Assembly: GCF_012933385.1 (NCBI RefSeq)
Contig: NZ_JABBPN010000007.1
Span: 62,001-126,000, forward strand
DNA length: 64,000 bases
Direction: 5' to 3'
Source of the DNA: Paenibacillus lemnae
GTDB lineage: Bacteria > Bacillota > Bacilli > Paenibacillales > Paenibacillaceae
In this document: one piece after another, positions 1 through 8,743 of the stretch
How the letters are laid out: each line of letters starts with the position of its first letter
How positions within the stretch are numbered: position 1 is the first letter of the stretch
Program-made: the position numbers and the translations under genes
The notes under the pieces: model-generated
Told to the model about the DNA's origin: nothing
The model's input: only the letters and a program-made list of their open reading frames with translations
Database searches by the model: none

Positions 1-1443
1 CAGCAAGCTTTTTGCTTTCTCCATCTTCAAGCCGATCACATAATCACTGAAATTCTGGCCGGTTTCTTCTTTAAACAGAACACCAAGATAGTTCGGTGAA
101 AACGAAAAGCGGTTGGCCACATCCCGGAGGGTAACGCTTTCGTGAAGCCGCTGCGTGACATCTTCAATGATTTCGTGGATCAGACGGCCATTCTTGGATA
201 TTTTGCGGTTATGAAGCTGCTCCGATATTTCAAACACCTTGCGCCGCAGCCAGGAAAAAATCTCATCCATCGTTTCGAATTGAAGCAGCACATCCAGCTT
301 GGTAAACGTGAGGCCCAGCATGTTAAACAGATCCTCCTGCATCGTATGAAGATGCTCATCCAGCTTTAACAAGATATAGATGGAAAAGTTACGGACGGTG
401 AACTTCGAACGCATGCCCGACACCAAATGAAACATCTCTTCCAGCTCATCATGGATGGAAACCAGATCATAGCTGGTCATGGCCTGCAGCAGGGCATCCA
501 GGCGAATGTCCAGTGTCTCCGCATTTTGCATATCTTCACGGGGAACTTCACTGAAAGAAATCCACCTCCCCTTCCCCTGAAACATTTTATGTTCCAGCGC
601 TGCAGCCGCCTGCTCATAAGAGAAATGGAGCTCTTCCAGTCGATAAGCCGGGTTCCCTGCACCTACCGTGACCGTGAACGGAAACTCCGCCTGAAGCTGC
701 TGAAGCAGCTCCGAAGTATCTTCACGCCCGGTTTCGGCATTCAGCAGCAGTGCAGTACGCTGGTGGTTGATTTTGCAAAAATGATGCAGCCCTTCTTCCA
801 GCAGCAGGGTTTGCAGCCGTGCATGATAACGGTCGATCCACTCACGCTTCTCGCTTTCTCCAACATGATGAAGATGAACGGCTGCATCATCCAGCTCAAA
901 GATCGCGGCACAGACAGGCCATTCAATTTCCTGGAAACGATATTCTTTATTCAGCACATCGCGAGGTACCGATGGATATGGGTTCTCCAGCAGCTGCAGC
1001 AAATATTGATGCTTCACCATTGGAATGATTTTCTGATAGGCCTGTTCCGTTTCCTCTCGCTGCCGAAGATGATCCAGCTTTTGCTTCACTTTATTCAAGG
1101 CTTCGATCAGCTCATGGTCATCCATCGGTTTCAGGACATAACTGCAGGCATCCAGTGCCATGGCCTGTTTCACATAACTGAAATCCTGGTATCCGCTTAC
1201 AAATATAATTTGAAGATTCTCCTGGAGCGCTAATCCCTTTTGCGCCAGCTCCAGGCCCGACATATTCGGCATCCGGATGTCTGACACGAGAACATGAACA
1301 GGTTCCCGCTCCAGCACCTCACAGGCTGAAAACCCGTTATTCACGGTATCCACAACGGTCATTCCCAGCTCTTCCCACGGGATAAACTGTTTCATGCCTT
1401 CAAGATCCAATATTTCATCGTCCGCCAGCAATACTTTATACAC
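1..1443 (-). CDS. YesN-type AraC-family response regulator (3' end outside window)
   Basis: Cytoplasmic two-component response regulator, expected to act with a YesM-type sensor kinase on sugar-uptake genes. The receiver domain opens with VYKVLLADDEILDLEGM; Asp55 in VSDIRMPN is the likely phosphoacceptor and VLKPM holds the conserved Lys. A long middle region follows, then the start of an AraC helix-turn-helix (LRDVANRFSFSPNYLG) near the left edge, so the C-terminus is cut off. The GTG start at 1443 is chosen because GGGGGG lies just upstream and the receiver fold begins at once. It follows the solute-binding protein gene on the same strand, across a perfect hairpin at 1470-1495. The cognate kinase is not visible and may lie beyond base 1. 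Confidence 0.9.
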   Translation of the reverse strand, partial: MYKVLLADDEILDLEGMKQFIPWEELGMTVVDTVNNGFSACEVLEREPVHVLVSDIRMPNMSGLELAQKGLALQENLQIIFVSGYQDFSYVKQAMALDACSYVLKPMDDHELIEALNKVKQKLDHLRQREETEQAYQKIIPMVKHQYLLQLLENPYPSVPRDVLNKEYRFQEIEWPVCAAIFELDDAAVHLHHVGESEKREWIDRYHARLQTLLLEEGLHHFCKINHQRTALLLNAETGREDTSELLQQLQAEFPFTVTVGAGNPAYRLEELHFSYEQAAAALEHKMFQGKGRWISFSEVPREDMQNAETLDIRLDALLQAMTSYDLVSIHDELEEMFHLVSGMRSKFTVRNFSIYILLKLDEHLHTMQEDLFNMLGLTFTKLDVLLQFETMDEIFSWLRRKVFEISEQLHNRKISKNGRLIHEIIEDVTQRLHESVTLRDVANRFSFSPNYLGVLFKEETGQNFSDYVIGLKMEKAKSLL

Positions 1444-1469
1444 GGAAGTCCCCCCGGAAAAAACCCAAA

Positions 1470-1495
1470 GGTATACTGCCAGATGGCAGTATACC
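1470..1495 (-). terminator. Hairpin between solute-binding protein and regulator genes
   Basis: Perfect 11-bp inverted repeat GGTATACTGCC / GGCAGTATACC with a 4-nt loop. On the minus strand it is followed by TTTGGGTTTTTT and then directly by the start of the regulator. It probably acts as a partial terminator or mRNA-stabilising stem that keeps regulator expression below that of the binding protein. Confidence 0.7.
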
Positions 1496-1515
1496 CTGAT
1501 GGTTTATGAGTGTAT

Positions 1516-3186
1516 TTAATTGCCCTGCATTTTCTGCAGATTTTCCTGCCACTTTACCGTTTTATATTCCAGCAGCTTGCTGTAGCCCGCTGACTGCGCA
1601 TCATTCTCCGCCTTGTCGAGAATCGCATTGACCTCGGCGTCATTTTTTGCATACAGCGCTTTCGCTCTGGACTCCAGGAAGATATCTTCTACACGCTGAC
1701 GGATAATCCCTTCTTCACTGTCAGGCATCGGATCCAGATTGATGAACGGTGTGCCGTCTCCCTGCGTTTTCCATGTAATTTCATACTGCCAGTGTGTCGC
1801 CCAGTTCCGCTGTTCAACCGGCAGTGTACTTTCGAATTTGGCTTTGGCTTGGTCGACATATACGGTGTTGCCGTTCCAGATGAGGTTGATCGTAGCATTC
1901 TGCAGCTCTACGAGACCTTCTGCATCGGACGTATATTTATCTGTGAATTTCGGTGTTTTTCCATCTTCCTCTACACCATCCCAGTATCCGCCCTCAGGTC
2001 CCCACATCATGATCCGCTGACCTTCCGGTCCTGTATACCAATCCAGGAATGCAAAGATCGCTTCAGGATCCTTCGCAGCCTTGGTGATTACACTGACATT
2101 CCAGCCAAGCTGCGTATAAGTTCCCGCCATAATTTTGCTAGGGTCAAGTCCTGGTTTGTGGATAGGCATTACCATGAAGTATCCTGCATCCGGATCGTTT
2201 TCACTCAGCTGGATGTGGCCGAGCTGTCCCAATTCAGTAGGGCTTGCGGAGGCCAGTACCGCCACACGGCCGGATACTACCTTTTCTTTCACCTGATCGG
2301 CTGTCTGTGTCATCGCATCCTGAGACATCAGCTTCTCTCTGAACAGCTTGGCAGCATACTGCATGGATTCCCGGTAAGCCGGATCTGTAAAAATGGAATT
2401 CAGCTTGTCACCCTCAGGTACACCGCGGATGCCAACATAGCTGTTCAGCACATCTTCACCAAATGCGGTGTACAGTACGTTCAGTCCCTGGCCGTCTTTA
2501 GCCAAATGAGGCTCAAACGGAACCACATTCGGGTATTTCTCCTTCACCATGCTGAGATAATTGTACATATCTTCGGTTGTCTCCAGCTTAGGAGAACCCA
2601 GTTCCGTATAAATTTTCTTGTTCACAACATATCCGGCATTACCGTTTGGCTGGCTGGTGTACCAGTTCGGGAATTGATACAGCTTGCCGTCTTCCGAGCG
2701 CAGCAGATTGATCCCGGCTTCGCCCAGCCATTCTTTCAAGTTCGGATATTTATCGAGATAATCATCAAATGGAACCAGCATGCCGGCTTGACGAAGCTTC
2801 TCTACATCCGGTCCACGTTCCATCCACATCACATCCGGCAGGGAGCCTGAGGCGATCATTGTGTTTAATTTCTGGGCTGCATTGCCGCCGCTGTGTACAG
2901 GGGTGATGTTGACCTTTTTATTTTCTTTAATCCACTTGCTGGACTCATCTGCACCCCAGTTGGGCATGGTGTACCAGTCATAGTTGCCATAGAAGGAAAA
3001 ATCCAACTGCTTTTCACCTAAAACAAACTGACTGCTGGTGCTTTCACCTGCTTTTCCGTCATCCCCGGGCTTTTCAGGGTCGGCTGTACTGCCGGAACCG
3101 CCAGATCCGCCGGAGCATCCCGTCAGCATCAGAACACCTGCAAGCAGGACAGTAAGGGAGGATCTCCAAACTTTTTTTCTAAGCAT
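1516..3186 (-). CDS. Extracellular solute-binding lipoprotein of a sugar ABC importer
   Basis: Membrane-anchored binding protein that captures the substrate outside the cell for the two permeases encoded upstream. The N-terminus is a lipoprotein signal: basic residues, a hydrophobic stretch (LTVLLAGVLMLTGC) with the lipobox Cys near residue 23, then a Gly/Ser-rich linker. The body is about 556 residues, typical of the large LipO/LplA-like family-1 binding proteins of Paenibacillus. I start at ATG 3186, where AAAGGGG sits about 9 nt upstream, rather than at the upstream in-frame ATG at 3216. The substrate cannot be read from sequence; complex plant or microbial saccharides are usual for this type. 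Confidence 0.9.
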   Translation of the reverse strand: MLRKKVWRSSLTVLLAGVLMLTGCSGGSGGSGSTADPEKPGDDGKAGESTSSQFVLGEKQLDFSFYGNYDWYTMPNWGADESSKWIKENKKVNITPVHSGGNAAQKLNTMIASGSLPDVMWMERGPDVEKLRQAGMLVPFDDYLDKYPNLKEWLGEAGINLLRSEDGKLYQFPNWYTSQPNGNAGYVVNKKIYTELGSPKLETTEDMYNYLSMVKEKYPNVVPFEPHLAKDGQGLNVLYTAFGEDVLNSYVGIRGVPEGDKLNSIFTDPAYRESMQYAAKLFREKLMSQDAMTQTADQVKEKVVSGRVAVLASASPTELGQLGHIQLSENDPDAGYFMVMPIHKPGLDPSKIMAGTYTQLGWNVSVITKAAKDPEAIFAFLDWYTGPEGQRIMMWGPEGGYWDGVEEDGKTPKFTDKYTSDAEGLVELQNATINLIWNGNTVYVDQAKAKFESTLPVEQRNWATHWQYEITWKTQGDGTPFINLDPMPDSEEGIIRQRVEDIFLESRAKALYAKNDAEVNAILDKAENDAQSAGYSKLLEYKTVKWQENLQKMQGN

Positions 3187-3276
3187 TGTATTAATCCCCT
3201 TTCGATATTTCAGCATGATATATGTGGAGGCCGCAAAGGGCCTTCGACATCGGTTTCGCGCGAGTGCCGCCGCAGT

Positions 3277-4179
3277 CTACTCTTTCAAAGAGCCGACCAG
3301 AACACCTTTTACAAAATACTTTTGTACAAATGGATACACCAGAATAATTGGCAGGGTAGCAATCATCATCGTCGCCATAGAAAGCGATTTGGAGGATACG
3401 GTCTGCATTTTTGCCAGCTGGCCTTGAGCGGCCGAATCCAGGTTGGCCATCTGATCAGAAACGATATTGGTATTCAGGATTTGCTTCAGCATGGTCTGAA
3501 TCGGCAGGAGGTTCTCATTGTTAATATAAATACTCGGCAGGAACCAGTCATTCCAGTGTCCGACCGCGGTAAACAGGGACAAAGTTGCAATGACGGGACC
3601 GGACAGCGGCAGAATAATGCGAAAGAATGTGCCCCAGTTGCCGCAGCCGTCGATTTTGGCCGATTCTTCAAGTCCTGCCGGCAGTCCGCTGAAAAAGGTA
3701 CGGAAGATGATCATATTCCACACACTGATGAGTCCAGGAATGATGAACACCCAGAAGGAATCCATCAGGCCCAATCCCCGAATCAGCAGGAAGCTTGGAA
3801 TCAGGCCGCCGCTGAAATACATGGTGATGATACACATAATCATGTAATATTTGCGGCCGATCAGTTCGCGCTTCGTCATCCCGTATGCGAACAGCGACGT
3901 CGTCACGATCGACAGGAACGTACCGATGACAGTACGAAGCACTGAGATGTAAAAACCGTTTAGAAGCCGGGTATCATTCAAGACGACGCCATAGTTTTCC
4001 AGTGTGAATTCCCGCGGCCAGAAGGTGATCCCACCCAGTGCCGTGTCCGAACCGGTATTAAAGGAAATGACGGCCGAATTCCAAAAAGGATAAAATGTTG
4101 TAAAAGCAAGTAATGTCAGAAAAATATAGATAAAAACAACCATAATTTTATCGCCATACCCTAACCGAACCACATGCAT
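3277..4179 (-). CDS. Carbohydrate ABC transporter permease (MalG/YtcP type)
   Basis: Inner-membrane permease subunit, about 300 residues with six predicted hydrophobic segments (for example VVFIYIFLTLLAFTTFYPF near the N-terminus). It carries the EAA loop ('GLPAGLEESAKIDGCGNWGT', residues about 185-205) that docks the ATPase. It ends with the typical tail KYFVKGVLVGSLKE. It lies 27 nt downstream of the LplB-like permease gene and 90 nt upstream of the binding-protein gene, so all three form one operon. No ATPase is encoded here; such systems usually share an MsmX-like ATPase. AAGGAG stands very close to the ATG at 4179; an in-frame GTG two codons later has better spacing, so the start is uncertain by two residues. 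Confidence 0.92.
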   Translation of the reverse strand: MHVVRLGYGDKIMVVFIYIFLTLLAFTTFYPFWNSAVISFNTGSDTALGGITFWPREFTLENYGVVLNDTRLLNGFYISVLRTVIGTFLSIVTTSLFAYGMTKRELIGRKYYMIMCIITMYFSGGLIPSFLLIRGLGLMDSFWVFIIPGLISVWNMIIFRTFFSGLPAGLEESAKIDGCGNWGTFFRIILPLSGPVIATLSLFTAVGHWNDWFLPSIYINNENLLPIQTMLKQILNTNIVSDQMANLDSAAQGQLAKMQTVSSKSLSMATMMIATLPIILVYPFVQKYFVKGVLVGSLKE

Positions 4180-4206
4180 CCGCTCCTTTCACTAGAGTGA
4201 GGTCTC

Positions 4207-5166
4207 CTACCATAAGCTGTTGCCGGATCGGCGGGCGATATAATTGGCGATCGTCAGCAGTCCTACACTAATTACCGCTTTAAATAATCCTACTGCTGTT
4301 GCATAAGAAAAGCGGGTATTCTGAATTCCGATTCGGTAAACATACGTATCAATGACATCCGACACTTCCCTCAGAACCGGATTGACACCCAGCAGGAGGA
4401 TATCCTCAAATCCGGCTGTCAGCAGATTGCCGATGGCCAGGATCATAAAGATGACCACGACAGGCATGATGGATGGCAGCGTAATCGTAAAAATCTGCCT
4501 GAATTTGCTTGCACCGTCCATATCCGCCGCTTCATACATATGGGGATCCACCCCGGCAATGGCGGCCAGATAGACAATGGAACCAAAACCGATTTCCTTC
4601 CATACGCCTGTCGTTACGAGAATGGTCCAGAAATACTCCGGAATAGAGAGGAACCCCAGCGGCTCGTCAATGAGCGATAGCTTCTGCATCAGGATGTTGA
4701 GGCTTCCGTTGTCTGTGGACAGCATGGACATCACGAATCCCGCAACGATTACCCAGGAGAGAAAGTGAGGTAAATAGCTGACCGTCTGTACAATTCGCTT
4801 AAAGGCCATTCCCCGAATCTCATTCAGCATCAGAGCTAACAGAATCGGTGCCGGAAATCCGATCAGAAATTTCAGCAGGCTGATCACGATCGTATTTCTC
4901 ATCACCGTATAAAATTCAGGGGATTCAAAAAACATCTTAAAATGCTTCAAACCCACCCAAGGGCTCTCTGCCATTCCCCCGAAGATGTTGTAGTCCTGGA
5001 AAGCCATGAGCACCCCGTACATCGGGATGTAGCTGAAGACAAAGATCATCGCCAGTGCCGGCAGAACCATCAGCTGGATGTCCCACTGTCTCGCAAAGCG
5101 TGTAATCAAGCTGCCTGATTTTTTCGGCTTGGCGGCAGGTTTGGATTCAACCGAAATTTGTGACAT
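4207..5166 (-). CDS. Sugar ABC transporter permease (LplB type)
   Basis: First gene of the importer operon; partner permease of the downstream YtcP-type protein. About 319 residues, with a basic cytoplasmic N-terminus (KPAAKPKKSG), six hydrophobic segments and the EAA loop ('AAIAGVDPHMYEAADMDGAS'). It ends IANYIARRSGNSLW, a conserved LplB tail. I start at ATG 5166 because GGGAGG lies 6 nt upstream; an in-frame ATG at 5256 has no ribosome-binding site. A cre-like site at 5283-5296 lies about 120 bp upstream. Family assignment is firm; substrate is unknown. Confidence 0.93.
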   Translation of the reverse strand: MSQISVESKPAAKPKKSGSLITRFARQWDIQLMVLPALAMIFVFSYIPMYGVLMAFQDYNIFGGMAESPWVGLKHFKMFFESPEFYTVMRNTIVISLLKFLIGFPAPILLALMLNEIRGMAFKRIVQTVSYLPHFLSWVIVAGFVMSMLSTDNGSLNILMQKLSLIDEPLGFLSIPEYFWTILVTTGVWKEIGFGSIVYLAAIAGVDPHMYEAADMDGASKFRQIFTITLPSIMPVVVIFMILAIGNLLTAGFEDILLLGVNPVLREVSDVIDTYVYRIGIQNTRFSYATAVGLFKAVISVGLLTIANYIARRSGNSLW

Positions 5167-5282
5167 AACCACCCTCCCTTGCTGAACAAGAATTATCTCT
5201 GTTTTGATAACTTCATTGTATCGAAGGAGGCTTTTCCAAACCATTTGCCTGAGCAACGAAAAATGATACTATTCAACCAAAA

Positions 5283-5296
5283 TTAAAACGCTTTCA
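5283..5296. promoter_or_regulatory. cre-like catabolite repression site upstream of the sugar operon
   Basis: TTAAAACGCTTTCA (minus strand TGAAAGCGTTTTAA) matches the CcpA consensus TGWAANCGNTNWCA with one mismatch. It lies about 117-130 bp before the LplB-type permease start, in AT-rich DNA. CcpA control of a sugar importer is expected in Firmicutes; binding here is inferred from sequence only. The rest of the 5167-5472 gap holds only the ispH terminator. Confidence 0.5.
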
Positions 5297-5387
5297 ATTA
5301 CAATTTAAGAAAAAGCATCAAAAGTGAGATGCCAAAAGACGCTCCGCGTACGAAACGTTCCTCCCCTCGCTGTTCCCCCCCCAAATC

Positions 5388-5439
5388 AAAAAGGTCGAAG
5401 ACAGCGACTCCTATTGGAGAGTCTGCCTTCGACCTTTTA
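5388..5439 (-). terminator. Terminator after ispH
   Basis: Long stem with arms AAAAGGTCGAAG and CTTCGACCTTTT around a second inner stem (GACTC/GAGTC). On the minus strand it ends in TTTTT and follows the ispH stop by about 30 nt. A-rich and T-rich ends on both sides make it potentially bidirectional. Confidence 0.85.
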
Positions 5440-5472
5440 TATGCCTTATAAATGCCAAATGACGTGATACTT

Positions 5473-6432
5473 TTATCCGCTCGTCGTGCCGGACTTGGAC
5501 TTTACCGGCGGAAGCAGCTTGCTCATCTTGACCGTCCGTTTGATCTCCCATGTCTCCGGCTGATCGTGTTCGTATTGTTCCAGATACGATATCACTTCCT
5601 TGGTAATCGGCGTCGGTGTTGATGCGCCCGAAGTGACGGCGACCTTGCCAATACCCTCCAGCCATTCCCGCTTCAGCTCAGTAATATCACTGATCCGGTG
5701 AGACGGAACGCCAGCGATTTCCTCCGACACCTGAGCCAGGCGATTGGAGTTATTGCTGCGCGGATCACCTACAACGATGACGAGATCCGCCTGACCAGCC
5801 TGTTCCGCTACCGCTTCCTGTCTTACCTGGGTAGCGAGACAGATCTCATTATGAATTTCTGCTCCCGGAAATTTCTCCAGCAGCCGTTTCATAATGTCCT
5901 TAATATCCCACTGGCTCATCGTCGTCTGATTGGTGATGATGATCCGTTCTGCGGAAATATGCAGTTTCTCAATCTCTTCCATCTTCTCAATCAGATGAAC
6001 ATGCTCCGGAGCGACACCGATGGCACCCTCCGGCTCAGGATGATTCTTCTTGCCGATATAAATGACCTCATATCCGTCCGCCACCTTCTCGCGAATGAGA
6101 TCATGCGTTTTGGTTACATCCGGACAAGTTGCATCCAGTGTTGTAAGTCCTTTGTCCCTGGCCAGTTTGCGAACTTCCGGCGAAACCCCATGGGCCGTAA
6201 AAATGACAGTGCCCTGCTCTACCTGGTTCAAAATCTCCATCCGGTTCGGTCCGTCCAGTGTGATGATGCCTTCATCTTCAAACGATTGTGTAACATGACT
6301 GTTATGCACAATCATGCCCAATATATAGATAGGCCGGGGAAGATCCAGATTCTGCGCCGCTTGACGAGCCAGCACCATCGCATCCACGACGCCGTAACAA
6401 TAACCTCGCGGCGATATTTTGATCACTTCCAT
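5473..6432 (-). CDS. ispH: 4-hydroxy-3-methylbut-2-enyl diphosphate reductase
   Basis: Last enzyme of the MEP isoprenoid pathway; reduces HMBPP to isopentenyl and dimethylallyl diphosphate with a 4Fe-4S cluster. The protein begins [19 protein letters not shown], nearly identical to the B. subtilis start, so ATG 6432 is preferred over the in-frame GTG at 6441. The three cluster cysteines are in GYCYG, DATCPDV and NEICLAT. The HMBPP-binding motifs VHNSHV and TAHGVSPE are present. About 319 residues, the family's normal length. It is a single gene between a strong terminator on its 3' side and the sensor-kinase gene on its 5' side. Confidence 0.97.
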   Translation of the reverse strand: MEVIKISPRGYCYGVVDAMVLARQAAQNLDLPRPIYILGMIVHNSHVTQSFEDEGIITLDGPNRMEILNQVEQGTVIFTAHGVSPEVRKLARDKGLTTLDATCPDVTKTHDLIREKVADGYEVIYIGKKNHPEPEGAIGVAPEHVHLIEKMEEIEKLHISAERIIITNQTTMSQWDIKDIMKRLLEKFPGAEIHNEICLATQVRQEAVAEQAGQADLVIVVGDPRSNNSNRLAQVSEEIAGVPSHRISDITELKREWLEGIGKVAVTSGASTPTPITKEVISYLEQYEHDQPETWEIKRTVKMSKLLPPVKSKSGTTSG

Positions 6433-6483
6433 GGTCCTCACCTGCTTTCTGTCGACTTAATGACACTCCCTTGTATTATACCG

Positions 6484-7947
6484 TTATTCCAGCGGCGGGG
6501 CAAAGATGGCTGGCAGCCACACAATAAACGTACTGCCCTCCCCAAGCTTGGTAACGACCTCCACCGAGCCTTCATGAACATCGATGATCCATTTGGCAAT
6601 AGATAGTCCAAGTCCGGTGCCCTCCGTCGCCCCGCGGGACTGATCAGCACGGTAAAAGCGCTCGAATATATGCGGTACTTCATCCTTCGCCATGCCGATT
6701 CCCGTATCTGCGATACGAATGCCGACCTGTCCCCGGTACAGGATCACATCCAGACGGACCTCACCATCAGGAGTATACTTAAAGGCGTTTTCGATGAAAA
6801 TGAACAGCATTTGCTGTAAATAATCACGGTTTCCTTCCACGTAAACACCATTGAGTGATGAGAGATCGCCCGGCAGCCACGCTGCTGTCTTCGGGAGGAA
6901 TTGGGCTTTGCGGATGACCTCGCCGAGCAGCGGCTCCAGCGCAACGGGAAGCTTCTCGAAGGTCTGCCCCGTATCTGCTCTCGCTAATGAAAGCATATCC
7001 GCTACCAAGCGTGTCATCCTTTTGGCTTCGTCGGAAATATCGCCGACCGCCTCAGCGGACATCTCGCGAATGGTATGCTCATCCAGGTCCGGCCGCTCCG
7101 ATGGCGGTGAAGTCCAGATTTTGTGCAGCAGATCCACATTCCCGCGAATTGTCGTCAGCGGCGTCCGGAGCTCATGGGAGGCATCCGATACGAATCTTCG
7201 CTGTGCAGCATAAGCATCCTCAAGCTCCTTGTAGAAGTTTTCCGTTCTCGACAGCATGCCGTTAAATGTATCGATGAGCCTACCTATTTCGTCTTGGGGG
7301 CCATCATATTCTATACGGACGCTGAGATCCGTGCCCTTCTGAATCAGATTCGCAGCATCCGCTACCTTCTCGATCGGCTTCATGGATTTTCTGGCCAGAA
7401 ACAGCCCCAGGGTCGAAGCAATGATCAGCGTTGCCAACGTTCCCATAATTAGAATTGACTGCAGGCGATCCAGCGTCTTTTCTGCGGTACCAGTGTAAGC
7501 TCCTACCTGAAGCCATCCATATACCTGACCTGTTTTCTGGGCGAATACATAGTCCTGATAGACCAAAAAGGGATTTCCACCTACACTAATTGTTTTAAAT
7601 CCGCGGTAGCTTTCACTGATCTCAAAAGAGGGAACCTCGAATTCCAACCCCCGGAGTTTCATATTATCAGACCGCCAGGTTTTTTGATTATGGTACGTAT
7701 ATGACTGCACATAAAAGTCCGCTTCTTCCATACGTTGTGCCGATGAGCGGTCCGGTGTAAACCCCAGACTACCGTCTTCATTGATGGATTGAACAGGTCG
7801 AATTTTATTGTACTGCTGCTGAATGCGGGATTTCAGTTCATCATACGTATACAAATGCACAAATCCGTAGACAGCCAGGCTGAACGCAAGCAAAGTAATG
7901 CATAAAATACCGGAGTACCACGCCGTAAGCCGCCAGCGGATCGACAT
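6484..7947 (-). CDS. HAMP-domain sensor histidine kinase
   Basis: Membrane sensor paired with the OmpR-family regulator whose stop codon is 1 base upstream. Layout: transmembrane helix about 11-32, extracellular sensor region about 33-162, second helix about 163-185, HAMP about 186-240, HisKA with phosphoacceptor His258 in SHELRTPLT, and an ATPase domain with N box (FIENAFKYTPDG), DTGIGM and GTGLGLSIAKWI. 487 residues. HtrA is encoded just upstream on the same strand, which recalls CssRS-htrA in Bacillus and MprAB-pepD in actinobacteria; a role in sensing envelope or secretion stress is therefore plausible but inferred from position only. Confidence 0.93.
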   Translation of the reverse strand: MSIRWRLTAWYSGILCITLLAFSLAVYGFVHLYTYDELKSRIQQQYNKIRPVQSINEDGSLGFTPDRSSAQRMEEADFYVQSYTYHNQKTWRSDNMKLRGLEFEVPSFEISESYRGFKTISVGGNPFLVYQDYVFAQKTGQVYGWLQVGAYTGTAEKTLDRLQSILIMGTLATLIIASTLGLFLARKSMKPIEKVADAANLIQKGTDLSVRIEYDGPQDEIGRLIDTFNGMLSRTENFYKELEDAYAAQRRFVSDASHELRTPLTTIRGNVDLLHKIWTSPPSERPDLDEHTIREMSAEAVGDISDEAKRMTRLVADMLSLARADTGQTFEKLPVALEPLLGEVIRKAQFLPKTAAWLPGDLSSLNGVYVEGNRDYLQQMLFIFIENAFKYTPDGEVRLDVILYRGQVGIRIADTGIGMAKDEVPHIFERFYRADQSRGATEGTGLGLSIAKWIIDVHEGSVEVVTKLGEGSTFIVWLPAIFAPPLE

Positions 7948-7948
7948 A

Positions 7949-8638
7949 TCAGCGTTCTCCTCTAAGGATGTAACCTGCTCCGCGAATCGTCTGAATCAGT
8001 CGCTTGCCTCCGTGCTCTTCTGTCTTCTGCCGCAGCATCGCAATATATACCTCAAGCACATTGGATTCTCCGCTGTAGTCGTACCCCCAGATCTTGTCCA
8101 TGATCAGGTCACGGGACAGGACCCGTTTCGGGTTGAGCAGAAACAGATGCAGCAGCTCGAACTCCTTGGCCGTCAGCTCCAGCCGGCTCCCATCCCTCAC
8201 GACTTCTCTTGCATCCACGTCCATGGTTAAATCCTCGAAGGTCAGCTTCTGGCTGTTATGTTCCTCACCATTATTGCGGCGAAGAAGTACCCGGACTCTC
8301 GCCAAGAGCTCCTCCAGGGCAAAGGGTTTGACCAGATAATCGTCTGCTCCTGTATCAAGTCCCTTCACACGATTTTCAAGCTCATCCTTCGCGGTAAGCA
8401 TCAGGACCGGTATCCGGCTGCCGCCTTCTCTCAGCCGCCGCAGTGCTTCAAATCCATCCACATGAGGCATCATGACGTCTAGAATGACAACATCCGGTTC
8501 CTCGTTCAGAATCATCTTCAAGCCTTCCGCTCCGTTAGATGCTGTATGTACTTCATAACCTTCAAAGGCCAGTCCTCTGCGAAGCATCGAAATAATCTTC
8601 TCATCATCATCTACAATCAAAATACGTGAACGCATCAT
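7949..8638 (-). CDS. OmpR/PhoB-family response regulator
   Basis: DNA-binding partner of the following histidine kinase. Receiver domain residues 1-120 with acidic pocket VDDDE, phosphoacceptor Asp54 (VILDVMMP), Thr/Ala at LTAKD and Lys104 (VKPF). The C-terminal winged helix spans about 130-229 (ELTAKEFELLHLFLLN, VLEVYIAMLRQKTE, RGAGYIL). GAGGTGAT precedes the ATG at 8638. It resembles the MprA-like group in its receiver sequence. It is separated from htrA by a 14-bp perfect terminator, so it probably has its own promoter in 8640-8698. Confidence 0.94.
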   Translation of the reverse strand: MMRSRILIVDDDEKIISMLRRGLAFEGYEVHTASNGAEGLKMILNEEPDVVILDVMMPHVDGFEALRRLREGGSRIPVLMLTAKDELENRVKGLDTGADDYLVKPFALEELLARVRVLLRRNNGEEHNSQKLTFEDLTMDVDAREVVRDGSRLELTAKEFELLHLFLLNPKRVLSRDLIMDKIWGYDYSGESNVLEVYIAMLRQKTEEHGGKRLIQTIRGAGYILRGER

Positions 8639-8698
8639 CCATCACCTCTGCATTTGTTCATGATTCACTCTCATTATATCTATCCATTCACAAACAGC

Positions 8699-8730
8699 AC
8701 AAGCGGAAGGGAGCTGTCCCTTCCGCTTGT
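8699..8730 (-). terminator. Terminator after htrA
   Basis: Perfect 14-bp inverted repeat ACAAGCGGAAGGGA / TCCCTTCCGCTTGT with loop GCTG. It lies 14 nt past the htrA stop. The following minus-strand sequence is only moderately T-rich (GCTGTTTGTG), so some readthrough into the two-component genes is possible. Confidence 0.8.
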
Positions 8731-8743
8731 CTTTGACTGCTGA

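Noticed and set aside
427..1233. Long plus-strand ORF (268 codons) opposite the YesN-type regulator
   Set aside because: It is the antisense shadow of a clear response-regulator gene; no family features or ribosome-binding site.
1792..2850. 352-codon plus-strand ORF opposite the solute-binding protein
   Set aside because: Antisense shadow of a well-supported lipoprotein gene; translated sequence is Cys/His-rich without domain structure.
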